Below, in pieces: positions 8,174-15,875 of a stretch of DNA of 40,130 bases. Within the stretch, counting starts at the first letter, position 1. The number at the start of each line of letters is the position of its first letter. The notes below the pieces were generated by a model. The model made no database searches. It was not told where the DNA came from and worked only from the letters and a program-made list of their open reading frames with translations. The position numbers and the translations under genes were made by a program. Source of the stretch: an uncultured Microcaldota archaeon (GTDB lineage Archaea; Micrarchaeota; Micrarchaeia; CAILAH01); assembly GCA_903832205.1 (NCBI GenBank), contig CAILAH010000041.1:1-40130 (forward strand). The letters are read 5' to 3'.

Positions 8174-8216
8174 ATTCTATCCTTCTCTCCCTCTTCTTAA
8201 AAATCTTAATGTGCCT

Positions 8217-8238
8217 TTGTTAGTCACTTGCCTAACAA
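8217..8238. promoter_or_regulatory. Candidate operator: perfect 7-bp inverted repeat
   Basis: TTGTTAG, an 8-base spacer, then CTAACAA, placed between the divergent 7691-8173 and SIMPL genes and immediately upstream of the SIMPL TATA box. The size and spacing suit a dimeric winged-helix protein, and one is encoded at 9227. Binding by that protein is a guess. Confidence 0.4.
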
Positions 8239-8248
8239 TAACAAATCC

Positions 8249-8257
8249 TTTTTATAC
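8249..8257 (+). promoter_or_regulatory. TATA box and Shine-Dalgarno for the SIMPL gene
   Basis: TTTTTATAC lies about 35 bases before the ATG. AGGTGAT just upstream of ATG 8291 is a strong Shine-Dalgarno, so the start is well fixed and the leader is short. Confidence 0.5.
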
Positions 8258-8290
8258 CTAGCGCGGGATATATCTCCCAGGTGATACGAA

Positions 8291-9127
8291 ATGGCAAAGA
8301 AAGATAATGAGGAATGCGGCATGTGCTGCAGCCCGGGCTCGAGCAAGCTAGTTTCTTTTGGAATTGTTTTCATGGTGATGCTTGCTGGCATACTGGTGGG
8401 AATCGCAGTGTTCCCCAAAGACGGCCCAGCGGGCAGCATAACGCTTACAACACCCACCGAACACACAATCTCAGTCAACGGCGAGGCGCAGCAGACACTC
8501 TCCCCGGACCAGCTAGTCCTCTCGCTGAGCGTTGAAACGCAGGAGGATTCCGCAGCACTTTCCCAGTCAAAGAACGCGGACCTTATTGACAAGGTTAAGA
8601 AAGCGCTGCTTGCAAAAGGCGTCCTTGAAAGGGACATCTCAACAGACTCCTATTATGTATACCCCGTTGAGCAGTCCCACTGGATTTGCCCAGACAATAT
8701 GGCGGACTGCAAGGATGACGAGAAGATTTACGATACAAAGATAACTGGCTACAAGACAACACACTCGCTGTCAGTGAAGACGGTCGACCTCAACAACGGC
8801 GGCATCCTTGTTGATGCGGCAGTGCAGGCGGGCGCAACAAACGTCAACTCCGTCTCCTTCACATTGAAGGATGAGACGCGCAGGGCGATTGAGGAGAACC
8901 TGCTCAAGTACGCATCCGCAAATGCAAAGGTTAAGGCGCAGAAGATAGCGGATGGGCTCACTGTCAAGCTCGGTGCACCCACCTCTGCGGGAAACAGCTA
9001 TGTCTACTTCCCCGGCCCGGTTTACAGGGAGTACAACATGGCAATGGATTCCGCGCCATCGACCAGCTTCTCGCCAGGCGAGATGGTTGTAACTGCATCC
9101 GTGAGCGTCTCCTACCTTATGGAGTAG
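8291..9127 (+). CDS. SIMPL (DUF541) domain protein, membrane-anchored
   Basis: The 278-residue protein has a cysteine-containing N-terminus (ECGMCCSPGS), a transmembrane helix (about 20-42) and an extracytoplasmic SIMPL domain. Recognition rests on the domain opening ISVNGEAQQTLSPDQLVLSL, the repeated long helix with KNADLIDKVKKALLAKGV, and the internal NAKVKAQKIADGL segment near the C-terminus, all typical of YggE/SIMPL proteins that form ring-like oligomers in the envelope. Their biochemical role is not established; bacterial members affect oxidative-stress tolerance. A Cys pair near the middle (WICPDNMADC) could form a disulfide. It is followed 99 bases later by the winged-helix gene on the same strand. 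Confidence 0.82.
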   Translation: MAKKDNEECGMCCSPGSSKLVSFGIVFMVMLAGILVGIAVFPKDGPAGSITLTTPTEHTISVNGEAQQTLSPDQLVLSLSVETQEDSAALSQSKNADLIDKVKKALLAKGVLERDISTDSYYVYPVEQSHWICPDNMADCKDDEKIYDTKITGYKTTHSLSVKTVDLNNGGILVDAAVQAGATNVNSVSFTLKDETRRAIEENLLKYASANAKVKAQKIADGLTVKLGAPTSAGNSYVYFPGPVYREYNMAMDSAPSTSFSPGEMVVTASVSVSYLME

Positions 9128-9226
9128 GCAAAGGCATTGAAGATGAGAAAAGATGGATGAAGGAAGATGCATTGGAGATAGAAAAAATGGATGAGGATAA
9201 GTTGAGGAGGAATGAGAGGTAATCAA

Positions 9227-9826
9227 ATGGGAGATTTGACGGTCGACCGTTCCGTAAGGAGGGCACTCAGCTCCGAAAGCCGCGTGTCCATCCTAAAATC
9301 CGTCTCCGTAAGGAGAAGGACGCAGAGCGAGCTGGCCAGAGAACTAAACCTCGCCTCCCCAACTATTTTACAGCATCTTTCAATCCTTTTGGAATCCGGC
9401 CTCATGGAAAAAATAGATGAGGGCCGCAAGTGGAAATACTACCAACTCACTGAAAAAGGGCGCAGCCTGCTCGGGATTGAGCAGCGCGCCGTTCCCGTCC
9501 GCTCGATAATACTATTCGCGGTTGCCCTGGTGTTCATAGTTTCTTCGGTATATATGCTTCAATTCTATCAGCCACAGGCAGCATTTGGCGGCGAGGCACA
9601 AGCAGGTGCGGCAAATGAGCAGCAGCCTTCTGCAATCCCTGCAGATGCACAGACAACTGCCGCCCCAGCATCAGATAACATGAAGCTGCTCGCGGCCCCG
9701 CTGCCAGAGCAATCTCTGGCATCACCCGACCCGAACACGCCAATCTATTACGCAATGTTCGTGTTCGGAACGCTCGCGCTTTTGATGGCGCTCTACGTCT
9801 ACTGGCAAAACAGGCAGAGAGAATAG
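9227..9826 (+). CDS. ArsR-type winged-helix regulator with membrane anchors
   Basis: Residues 1-85 form a winged helix: SSESRVSILKSV, recognition region RTQSELARELNLASPTILQH, then the wing with EGRKWKYYQLTEKGRSLL. This is followed by a transmembrane helix (about 92-113), a low-complexity Ala/Gln/Pro-rich segment and a second hydrophobic helix near the C-terminus (about 170-192). A membrane-tethered one-component regulator is therefore likely, with the DNA-binding domain in the cytoplasm. The start at ATG 9227 is chosen because GAGGTAAT lies at good Shine-Dalgarno distance; ATG 9212 would add five residues. It may regulate the preceding SIMPL gene. The ligand or signal is unknown. Confidence 0.82.
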   Translation: MGDLTVDRSVRRALSSESRVSILKSVSVRRRTQSELARELNLASPTILQHLSILLESGLMEKIDEGRKWKYYQLTEKGRSLLGIEQRAVPVRSIILFAVALVFIVSSVYMLQFYQPQAAFGGEAQAGAANEQQPSAIPADAQTTAAPASDNMKLLAAPLPEQSLASPDPNTPIYYAMFVFGTLALLMALYVYWQNRQRE

Positions 9827-9861
9827 GCGCTACTTTTTATTCTTACCCGCGTATTTATCAC

Positions 9862-11625
9862 ATGGACTTTTCTACACTTGCATCCACAATGCAGGCGCTA
9901 GAATCAACACGCTCGCGCAACCAGATGGTCGACATAATCGCGTCACTATTCAAGCAGCTTTCGCCGGACGATGTGCAGCGCTCGGTCTGCCTTCTCCAGG
10001 GCGTTGTTGCGCCCCCGCACAAGGGAATAGAGGTCGGCCTTGGCGAGAAGCTCGTTGAGGATGCAATCTCCAAGGCAACCGGCTACTCTTCAAAAGAGGT
10101 GGAGAAGCTCTACCTGAAACTCGGGGACCTTGGAAGCGTTGCGGAGGAATTATGCAAGGGCAAGAAGCAGACCGCCCTCTTCTCGCAGACACTTTCCATA
10201 GAAAAGGTCTTTTCCACATTCTACAAAATCGCAACCCTCTCCGGCCACGGGTCGCAGGATGTGAAAATCTCCATGCTTGCAGAGCTGCTCAATAACTCAT
10301 CGTCAGTTGAGGCAAAATTCATCACGCGCTTCCCAATCGGCCGTTTGCGCCTTGGCGTGGGCGACCCCACAGTTCTTGATTCGCTCTCAGTAATGCACAG
10401 GGGCGACAAGAGCGACCGCGAGATTCTCGAATCCAAGTATAACATCTGCTCGGACCTGGGCCTCATTGCAAAAACATATGCGCAGGACCCCAACTCAATT
10501 TCAAAATTCACAATGGTCCCGTTCACGCCCATCCGCCCTGCGCTTGCGGAACGCCTCCCATCGGCTAAAGAAATAATCGAAAAGATGGGCCCCTGCACCG
10601 TTGAGGCAAAATACGACGGCTTCCGCCTGCAGATCCACCGCAAGGGAAAAGAGGTTGAGATATTCTCGCGCAGGATGGAGCGCATGACCAATATGCTTCC
10701 GGAAGTTGTTGCTGCCGTGCGTGATGAGCTCAACTGCAAGGACATCATATTCGAGGGCGAGGCGCTCGCCTACAACGAGACCTCCGGGGAATTCTATCCG
10801 TTCCAGCAGACAATGCAGAGAAAAAGGAAGCACGGGGTGGGGGCAAAGTCAGCCGAAATGCCTCTTCGCCTGTTCGCATTCGATTTGCTCTATCTTGACG
10901 GCAAGGACATGGCCGCAAAGCCGCTCAGGGAACGCAGGAAAGCGCTCGAGTCGGTTCTCCTGAAGAATTCCAAGACACTTTCCCTTTCAGAATCCTATCC
11001 GGTGAAAAAGCCTGCAGAAATCGAGACGCATTTTGAGGATTTCATCTCACGGGGCCTTGAAGGGCTCATGGCAAAGGACCTCAACGCGCCCTACACTGCG
11101 GGCGCAAGGAAGTTCGCCTGGGTGAAGCTCAAGCGCTCCTATCGCAATGAGCTCTCCGACACGATAGATATGGTAATCATCGGCTATTTTGCAGGAAAGG
11201 GCGCACGCACGAAATTCAAGTTCGGCGGCCTTCTTGGCGCAGTGTACGACCCCAACACAGACACGTTCCAGTCTCTCGCAAAAGTAGGCTCGGGCTTTTC
11301 CGAGGAGCAGATGCAATCCATTGAGGGGCTGCTCTCAAAAATAAAGACAAAGAAACCGAACGCGCGCATTAATTCCATCATGGAGCCCACCTACTGGGTG
11401 GAGCCAAAATATGTCCTTACCGTAACCGCGGATGAAATCACCCGCTCCCCAATCCACACCTGTGGCAAGGAAGGCGACTCACCGGGCTACGCGCTCAGGT
11501 TCCCCAGGATGTACGGCGAGCTGCGCACGGACAAGCGGGCGGAGGATGCCACAACCACGGACGAAATCCTCGAGATGTACAAGATGCAGAAGAGGACCGA
11601 ATTATCAAAAGAGGGCGAAGAGTGA
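9862..11625 (+). CDS. lig: ATP-dependent DNA ligase
   Basis: It seals nicks during replication and repair. At 587 residues it has the usual length and three-domain order of archaeal replicative ligases: an N-terminal DNA-binding domain (about 1-215), the adenylation domain with the nucleotidyl-lysine motif EAKYDGFR (Lys250), motif III-like LRLFAFDLLYLDG, motif IV GLEGLMAKD and motif V FAWVKLK, and the C-terminal OB domain with FGGLLGAVYD. All catalytic motifs are intact. The gene is preceded by AT-rich CTTTTTATTC and stands 35 bases after the regulator gene. Confidence 0.96.
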   Translation: MDFSTLASTMQALESTRSRNQMVDIIASLFKQLSPDDVQRSVCLLQGVVAPPHKGIEVGLGEKLVEDAISKATGYSSKEVEKLYLKLGDLGSVAEELCKGKKQTALFSQTLSIEKVFSTFYKIATLSGHGSQDVKISMLAELLNNSSSVEAKFITRFPIGRLRLGVGDPTVLDSLSVMHRGDKSDREILESKYNICSDLGLIAKTYAQDPNSISKFTMVPFTPIRPALAERLPSAKEIIEKMGPCTVEAKYDGFRLQIHRKGKEVEIFSRRMERMTNMLPEVVAAVRDELNCKDIIFEGEALAYNETSGEFYPFQQTMQRKRKHGVGAKSAEMPLRLFAFDLLYLDGKDMAAKPLRERRKALESVLLKNSKTLSLSESYPVKKPAEIETHFEDFISRGLEGLMAKDLNAPYTAGARKFAWVKLKRSYRNELSDTIDMVIIGYFAGKGARTKFKFGGLLGAVYDPNTDTFQSLAKVGSGFSEEQMQSIEGLLSKIKTKKPNARINSIMEPTYWVEPKYVLTVTADEITRSPIHTCGKEGDSPGYALRFPRMYGELRTDKRAEDATTTDEILEMYKMQKRTELSKEGEE

Positions 11626-11689
11626 CGTACGGCGCCAGCCGCTAATGTAATCATAATATTTATTAATGTAGGAGCGTATATTCTCTCAT

Positions 11690-12271
11690 ATGAAGCGCGG
11701 ATTCGTTTTCATGCTGGATGCGTTCATTGCACTCATGATAGTGATAGCGTTCGTGAGCTCTCTGGGCCAGTTTTCCCGCGACTATTCATACATACAGGAT
11801 GAGACTCTCTACTCCTACGGAAGGGGCATGATGAACATACTCCTCTACAAGACCGTTGAAGTTGACGTCTCAACGACCATCCCAACGGAGAAGAGGCAGG
11901 TGCCCCTTGTGCACGCTCTCTCAACCAGCGATGGGCAGAAAGTAATGGACGAGGTAGACAAGCTCATCCCGCCCCAATACGATTATAGCATTGATTACTA
12001 TTTTGTCGATGATAAATACCCGGCAGGAACCGGGTGGAAGATGCTCTACGAACGCAATACAAAAGGTAAGATTATCCAGAAGGCAGTGGCAGTGGTCTCA
12101 ACAGTCCCAACAATCTACTCAAATGAAAATTACAGCACGCCCTATACCTATGGCACTTTCTGCGGCTCACCTGACGGGGCGAACAGGTGCCTTTCGCCCA
12201 CAGACCTTTACAGCCCTGATGAGTTCGGCTCCTACGACAAGGCGTTCGTACGCGTGGTGGTGAAAATATGA
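11690..12271 (+). CDS. Pseudopilin-like protein, first gene of the pilin operon
   Basis: The 193-residue protein starts with KRGFVFMLDAFIALMIVIAF, a short basic head followed by one long hydrophobic helix, as in type IV pilin-like proteins where a prepilin peptidase cuts after the Gly. The acidic residue early in the helix is Asp rather than the usual Glu. The remainder is a soluble extracytoplasmic domain rich in Tyr, Ser and Thr with one cysteine pair (FCGSPDGANRC). The promoter is probably AATATTTATTAATG (about 11656-11669). Its stop overlaps the next start (ATGA), which marks it as the head of a co-translated operon of five filament-type genes. Confidence 0.72.
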   Translation: MKRGFVFMLDAFIALMIVIAFVSSLGQFSRDYSYIQDETLYSYGRGMMNILLYKTVEVDVSTTIPTEKRQVPLVHALSTSDGQKVMDEVDKLIPPQYDYSIDYYFVDDKYPAGTGWKMLYERNTKGKIIQKAVAVVSTVPTIYSNENYSTPYTYGTFCGSPDGANRCLSPTDLYSPDEFGSYDKAFVRVVVKI

Positions 12272-13881
12272 GGCGCGGATTTGCACTTACGCTTTCAATG
12301 ATTATGCTCATATTCTTCCTAACGCTCATACTTTCAGTGGAGTCGCAGCGCATAATGATAGAGGAGCAGACCAGGGCGAACCACGCGCAGATGCGCGCGG
12401 TCACTTCACTACTCGCAGACATGGAATCGCCCGCTCTTAGCTATTCAGTTGAGAAGCTGGCAAAGAGGTCCCTCTACGATGTTGACATGAAGGTAATAGA
12501 AAGCCCAACCAGGGAGTTTGTTAAAGACGCAAACAAAGAGATTTGCGACAGCTTTGTTGAAAAGTACAAGGGCTATCTAAACTCACTTGCAACGCGCGCA
12601 AACGATTCCGGCCTTACTCTTACTTATGAAGATCCAATTTGTGACCTTCAACAGCACGACGCATTCAACTTAACCATGGAAACGGGCACTCTCATAACCA
12701 TCAGCGGCAGGGACATCCTTCTCACCAAATCATTACACCACTCATTCAATTTCTCAATACAGGGCATCTACGACCCGTATATTGCGGTGAAATCCTACGA
12801 TCCGGCGCTCGATCTCCCGCCCTACAACATGGTGCTCATTCCCATAATCAAATCCAGCATCAAGACCGATGACCTAGACAGCCTGTCCGAGTATGGAAGC
12901 GGAAGCAGCAGCTACGGAAAAGGTTGGGTATACGGCGAAGTCGTAACTGCAGAAACTGCGGCAGGCCTTTCAAAATCCGAATGGGGCAACCGCATAATTG
13001 TGCTTGAGGGAAAAGACCTGGCTGTATGGGGAAAAGGCTGTGAGCCAGGATCAAAAGTGCCTTGCAACCTCACATTCTTCCGCGGCGTGATATTGCTTAG
13101 CGATAATATGGCGTCATCGCCAACAATAAAAACAGATACAATTGACGGCACCGCCGGTGGGAACGCATGCAAAGTCAATGTTACAACAACTGCCTGGGAC
13201 GAGAACACCGCGCCATGCATTGAATGTGGCACATACACAAAAGGCGTGATAACCAGCCGCTCATCGCCAGATTGCGAGCCTACGCTTGCTGCCAGTAATT
13301 ACATTGACGGGAACAACTATTACGTCTACGTGGCAACAACTGTTGTAAGCGACCCGAACAACCTGCAGGGAAAGAAAACAATCAACATCGGCGTGCCTTT
13401 CATTGTGATGCCTCCCTCATCATTCAGTGATAATGCCAGAGTGCTCCTGAGCAGCGAGATTGAAAATGAGCTGCTAAAAACAGTTAACCAAGAATATCCG
13501 CCCATACACGGCGGCATGCACGTTTACGACATTGAGAAACAGCGCGCAGCAACGCTCTGTGCGAATTACTTCTATTGGAACGATGGCTGGGGAATGAACA
13601 TATTCCAGAAGCTTGAAGGCGACTCACAACACAAGGACAAATACGGAATTGAATCGTTCGTACTCGGCCCCGTGTGGGCAAATGCAGACCACTCTAAAAT
13701 CGATCACCAGTATTTCAGCGGCATTAGCGGCCATCTCGTAAAAGGAATGCCTGGATGCATAACCCCGCAGATGTGCAACGTGGGACCAAGTGATTTGGCC
13801 TTGACGGTGGGCCAGATTAAGATTAACGGTGAAAGGGACGACGATTACGGTATGTCTGGAGAGCTTGAAGTGTACAAGTGA
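12268..13881 (+). CDS. Large pseudopilin-like surface protein
   Basis: This is a 537-residue protein with a pilin-type N-terminus (RRGFALTLSMIMLIFFLTLI) and a long ectodomain. The helix lacks the conserved acidic residue at mature position 5, so processing by a class III peptidase is uncertain; it could instead be an uncleaved type II membrane anchor. The ectodomain has several N-x-S/T sites (for example NLTM, NFSI, NVTT) that archaeal oligosaccharyltransferase could glycosylate, and paired cysteines (CEPGSKVPC, CIECG, CITPQMC). It overlaps its neighbours at both ends (ATGA upstream, GTGA downstream). It could be a tip or minor subunit of the filament. Confidence 0.7.
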   Translation: MRRGFALTLSMIMLIFFLTLILSVESQRIMIEEQTRANHAQMRAVTSLLADMESPALSYSVEKLAKRSLYDVDMKVIESPTREFVKDANKEICDSFVEKYKGYLNSLATRANDSGLTLTYEDPICDLQQHDAFNLTMETGTLITISGRDILLTKSLHHSFNFSIQGIYDPYIAVKSYDPALDLPPYNMVLIPIIKSSIKTDDLDSLSEYGSGSSSYGKGWVYGEVVTAETAAGLSKSEWGNRIIVLEGKDLAVWGKGCEPGSKVPCNLTFFRGVILLSDNMASSPTIKTDTIDGTAGGNACKVNVTTTAWDENTAPCIECGTYTKGVITSRSSPDCEPTLAASNYIDGNNYYVYVATTVVSDPNNLQGKKTINIGVPFIVMPPSSFSDNARVLLSSEIENELLKTVNQEYPPIHGGMHVYDIEKQRAATLCANYFYWNDGWGMNIFQKLEGDSQHKDKYGIESFVLGPVWANADHSKIDHQYFSGISGHLVKGMPGCITPQMCNVGPSDLALTVGQIKINGERDDDYGMSGELEVYK

Positions 13882-14387
13882 GGAAGAAACAAATGGCAAT
13901 GGCTAAAAGGACCACATTGGAAATGAAAAGAAACACATACGGGCAGATCGCAAAAGCTGAAAGTGCGCGCAGGCATGCTCGCGGCCAGGTAGCCATAGAA
14001 TTCCTCGCAGTAGTCTCGTTCTTCCTTCTCATCAGCGTCCCATTGTTCCTGTATTTCTACTCATCGGCTCCGCAGAAGGAGTATTATGCGAGCCTTTCGC
14101 AGGCAGAATCATCCGCGGACCAGATTGTCAAATACGGCGAGCTGGTGTTCACACAGGGCAACGGCACCAATGTCACAAAGCTCGTGGTGCTTCCCAAGCA
14201 CGTAACCCGCCTAACGCTGAATGCATCGCACGTGGTGCTCCACGTGGAGAGCATGGGCCTGGTAACGGATGTTGTCAGGTCGGGCCCCGTAAATTTCACA
14301 ACTGCCCAATATCCGATTTCAGACGGCGGCAGCTACCTATTCACGTTCACAAATATTAATGGTAATGTCCATGTCACAAAAAGCTAG
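13878..14387 (+). CDS. Class III signal peptide pilin
   Basis: A canonical archaeal prepilin motif ARGQVAIEFLAVVSFFLLIS lies at residues 34-53: cleavage is expected between Gly36 and Gln37, with the conserved Glu at mature position 5 and a hydrophobic helix behind it. The mature protein is about 133 residues, with several NxT/S sites (NGTN, NVTK, NASH, NFTT). The leader is unusually long (about 36 residues, strongly basic) if the GTG at 13878 overlapping the previous stop is used; in-frame ATG codons at 13893 and 13923 would shorten it. The leader itself contains a weaker GQIAKAE copy of the motif. Confidence 0.8.
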   Translation: MRKKQMAMAKRTTLEMKRNTYGQIAKAESARRHARGQVAIEFLAVVSFFLLISVPLFLYFYSSAPQKEYYASLSQAESSADQIVKYGELVFTQGNGTNVTKLVVLPKHVTRLTLNASHVVLHVESMGLVTDVVRSGPVNFTTAQYPISDGGSYLFTFTNINGNVHVTKS

Positions 14388-14511
14388 GCACATCACCGGA
14401 TGGATAAGCCCGCTGCGCATAAGACGGGCGCCCACAGCCAGCGGCAGTGCTGCACGATGTGGCCAAACAACAGCCAGCCGCGGCCAGACCTCAAAAAGGG
14501 CATGTGCATCC

Positions 14512-14904
14512 ATGCGCGGCCAGACAGCAATAGAATATCTCACCTACTTCGCATTCTTCCTCCTGGTTGCGGCCATATTCACCGCGTTCGTATTCTCCCA
14601 GTCCGGCGATGAGCTGAACAAGCGCTCGCAGGAGAGGTTCAAGTCGTCAATACTCTACGTCGCGCAGGGAGTGCGCGATGCAAACAATCTCGCGAAGTAT
14701 GCGGATACAATGGAATACAACATAACCCTTCCAGTGATAACTAAAGGGGCAGGCATAAACATTTCCGGAAATAAGGATACGGGCGTTATTGTGGGCAACA
14801 CGACCACAGGCAGCGGCGTTGCATACTATTACGTGCAGATTGGCAAGTTTGATATTGATCCCGAACAAAAAGCAGGCGATAATTATGTTACTATCAGCAA
14901 ATAA
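14512..14904 (+). CDS. Class III signal peptide pilin
   Basis: With ATG 14512 the protein begins MRGQTAIEYLTYFAFFLLVA, an almost ideal archaeal prepilin: cleavage after Gly3, Gln at +1, Glu at +5, then the filament-core helix. The 130-residue product has a short ectodomain with NxT sequons (NITL, NISG, NTTT) and no cysteine. The frame stays open back to 14359, overlapping the previous gene, and that stretch encodes RCGQTTASRGQTSKRACASM, two imperfect copies of the cleavage site. I prefer the inner ATG because it gives the normal short leader. This is the most pilin-like gene of the cluster and may be the major subunit. Confidence 0.82.
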   Translation: MRGQTAIEYLTYFAFFLLVAAIFTAFVFSQSGDELNKRSQERFKSSILYVAQGVRDANNLAKYADTMEYNITLPVITKGAGINISGNKDTGVIVGNTTTGSGVAYYYVQIGKFDIDPEQKAGDNYVTISK

Positions 14905-15460
14905 TGCATCAAAGGCAGGCAATAGGCTCGTGCCTCTACTACTTACCAGTTCGAAGAGAGGCCAGGTGCTCTCCTATGACGCAATCGGCGGCGTTGTGAT
15001 ATTCCTAATTGCAGTGAGCATACTTGTCACCTACTGGTCATCGCTTTCCGCATCTTTCAGCGATGATGACGCGGTGATGGTGCTCGAGGCGAACACGGCC
15101 CTTGACAATCTTATGAGCTCCCGCATGCTTCTCGAGCCCGACAACTACCACGTCAACGTTACCAAGTTCAAGAACTGCTACAGCGGCGTTGACCCCACAA
15201 AACCCACTCCCATAGACAAGGAGCAGGCAGGCATATTCCACGACTATTTCGTTCAGGTAATTAAGGAGGATGGCTCAGCAGTTCCAATCCCAATGCCCAG
15301 CGACGTGTCTGCAATACCGGGAGATGGCTGCGGCTCCTCACCAATCGGAAAGATGCCTACGAGCCTAAAGAGTATTGCGGTTGCCGAGCGCCTCGCATAC
15401 TTCCACGAAGGCAATGACGACGTCCCCGTAAAAGTAGTGCTCAGGGTTTACATACAATAA
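14885..15460 (+). CDS. Pilin-like protein, last gene of the pilin operon
   Basis: The protein is about 191 residues from ATG 14885, overlapping the previous gene by 20 bases. After a leader (LLSANNASKAGNRLVPLL) comes SSKRGQVLSYDAIGGVVIFL, a class III-type site in which position +5 is Tyr and the acidic residue is an Asp at +6. A membrane helix and a soluble domain with two widely spaced cysteines (FKNCYSG, GDGCGSS) follow. Divergence at the cleavage motif suggests a minor or structural pseudopilin. No assembly ATPase, TadC-like platform or prepilin peptidase is present in the window, so these subunits rely on machinery encoded elsewhere. Confidence 0.72.
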   Translation: MLLSANNASKAGNRLVPLLLTSSKRGQVLSYDAIGGVVIFLIAVSILVTYWSSLSASFSDDDAVMVLEANTALDNLMSSRMLLEPDNYHVNVTKFKNCYSGVDPTKPTPIDKEQAGIFHDYFVQVIKEDGSAVPIPMPSDVSAIPGDGCGSSPIGKMPTSLKSIAVAERLAYFHEGNDDVPVKVVLRVYIQ

Positions 15461-15470
15461 ACGAATCCTA

Positions 15471-15488
15471 AATTTCCTTTTTCTTTCA
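15471..15488 (+). terminator. T-rich terminator after the pilin operon
   Basis: A pyrimidine tract (AATTTCCTTTTTCTTTC) starts about 10 bases past the last pilin stop, as expected for archaeal oligo-T termination. Confidence 0.45.
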
Positions 15489-15535
15489 GCAACAATTATC
15501 TTGCAACCTTTGCCCAAGTTGCTGTCCCAATGCTT

Positions 15536-15862
15536 TTACCTTGCGACTTTCGCCCTTGTGGTTTTCGTCTCAGCGGCCTTTCTTGATGCCTTGCTCTCCA
15601 TCCTGCTCCTGTTCCTTCCCTTCTTCTGCATTTCGCCCACATAATCCACAAGGTCGTTTACGCCCGCTGCCGCTTCAGGGTCATCGCCCGAGCCGGACGC
15701 CTTCAGGTAGGAATCAAATTTCTCCCTGTCCTGCTGCTTCAATCTCGCCACATCTACCAAAAATGAGGACGGCACATCATCGACCTTCTCCCTGACCTTT
15801 CCGCTTTTTCCAGTAATCCTTGACATTACCCTCTTGAAGATCTTGAAAAGGTCGACTGCCAT
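15536..15862 (-). CDS. Small basic protein, function unknown
   Basis: The 108-residue hydrophilic protein has a helical N-terminus (VDLFKIFKRVMSRITGKS) and a very basic C-terminal tail (KKGRNRSRMESKASRKAAE, then KTTRAKVAR) suited to nucleic-acid binding. There is no signal or membrane helix. It is expressed in the direction of the HExxH membrane-protein group but starts 14 bases beyond that gene's stop, so it may be the last gene of the S26e operon. An imperfect copy of its final 20 bases, stop codon included, lies 20 bases downstream. I do not recognise the family. Confidence 0.6.
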   Translation of the reverse strand: MAVDLFKIFKRVMSRITGKSGKVREKVDDVPSSFLVDVARLKQQDREKFDSYLKASGSGDDPEAAAGVNDLVDYVGEMQKKGRNRSRMESKASRKAAETKTTRAKVAR

Positions 15863-15875
15863 GAAGAGTTATTTG

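Noticed and set aside
9157-9222. 21-residue open frame just upstream of the winged-helix regulator
   Set aside because: Purine-rich low-complexity sequence; it could be a leader peptide, but nothing distinguishes it from chance.
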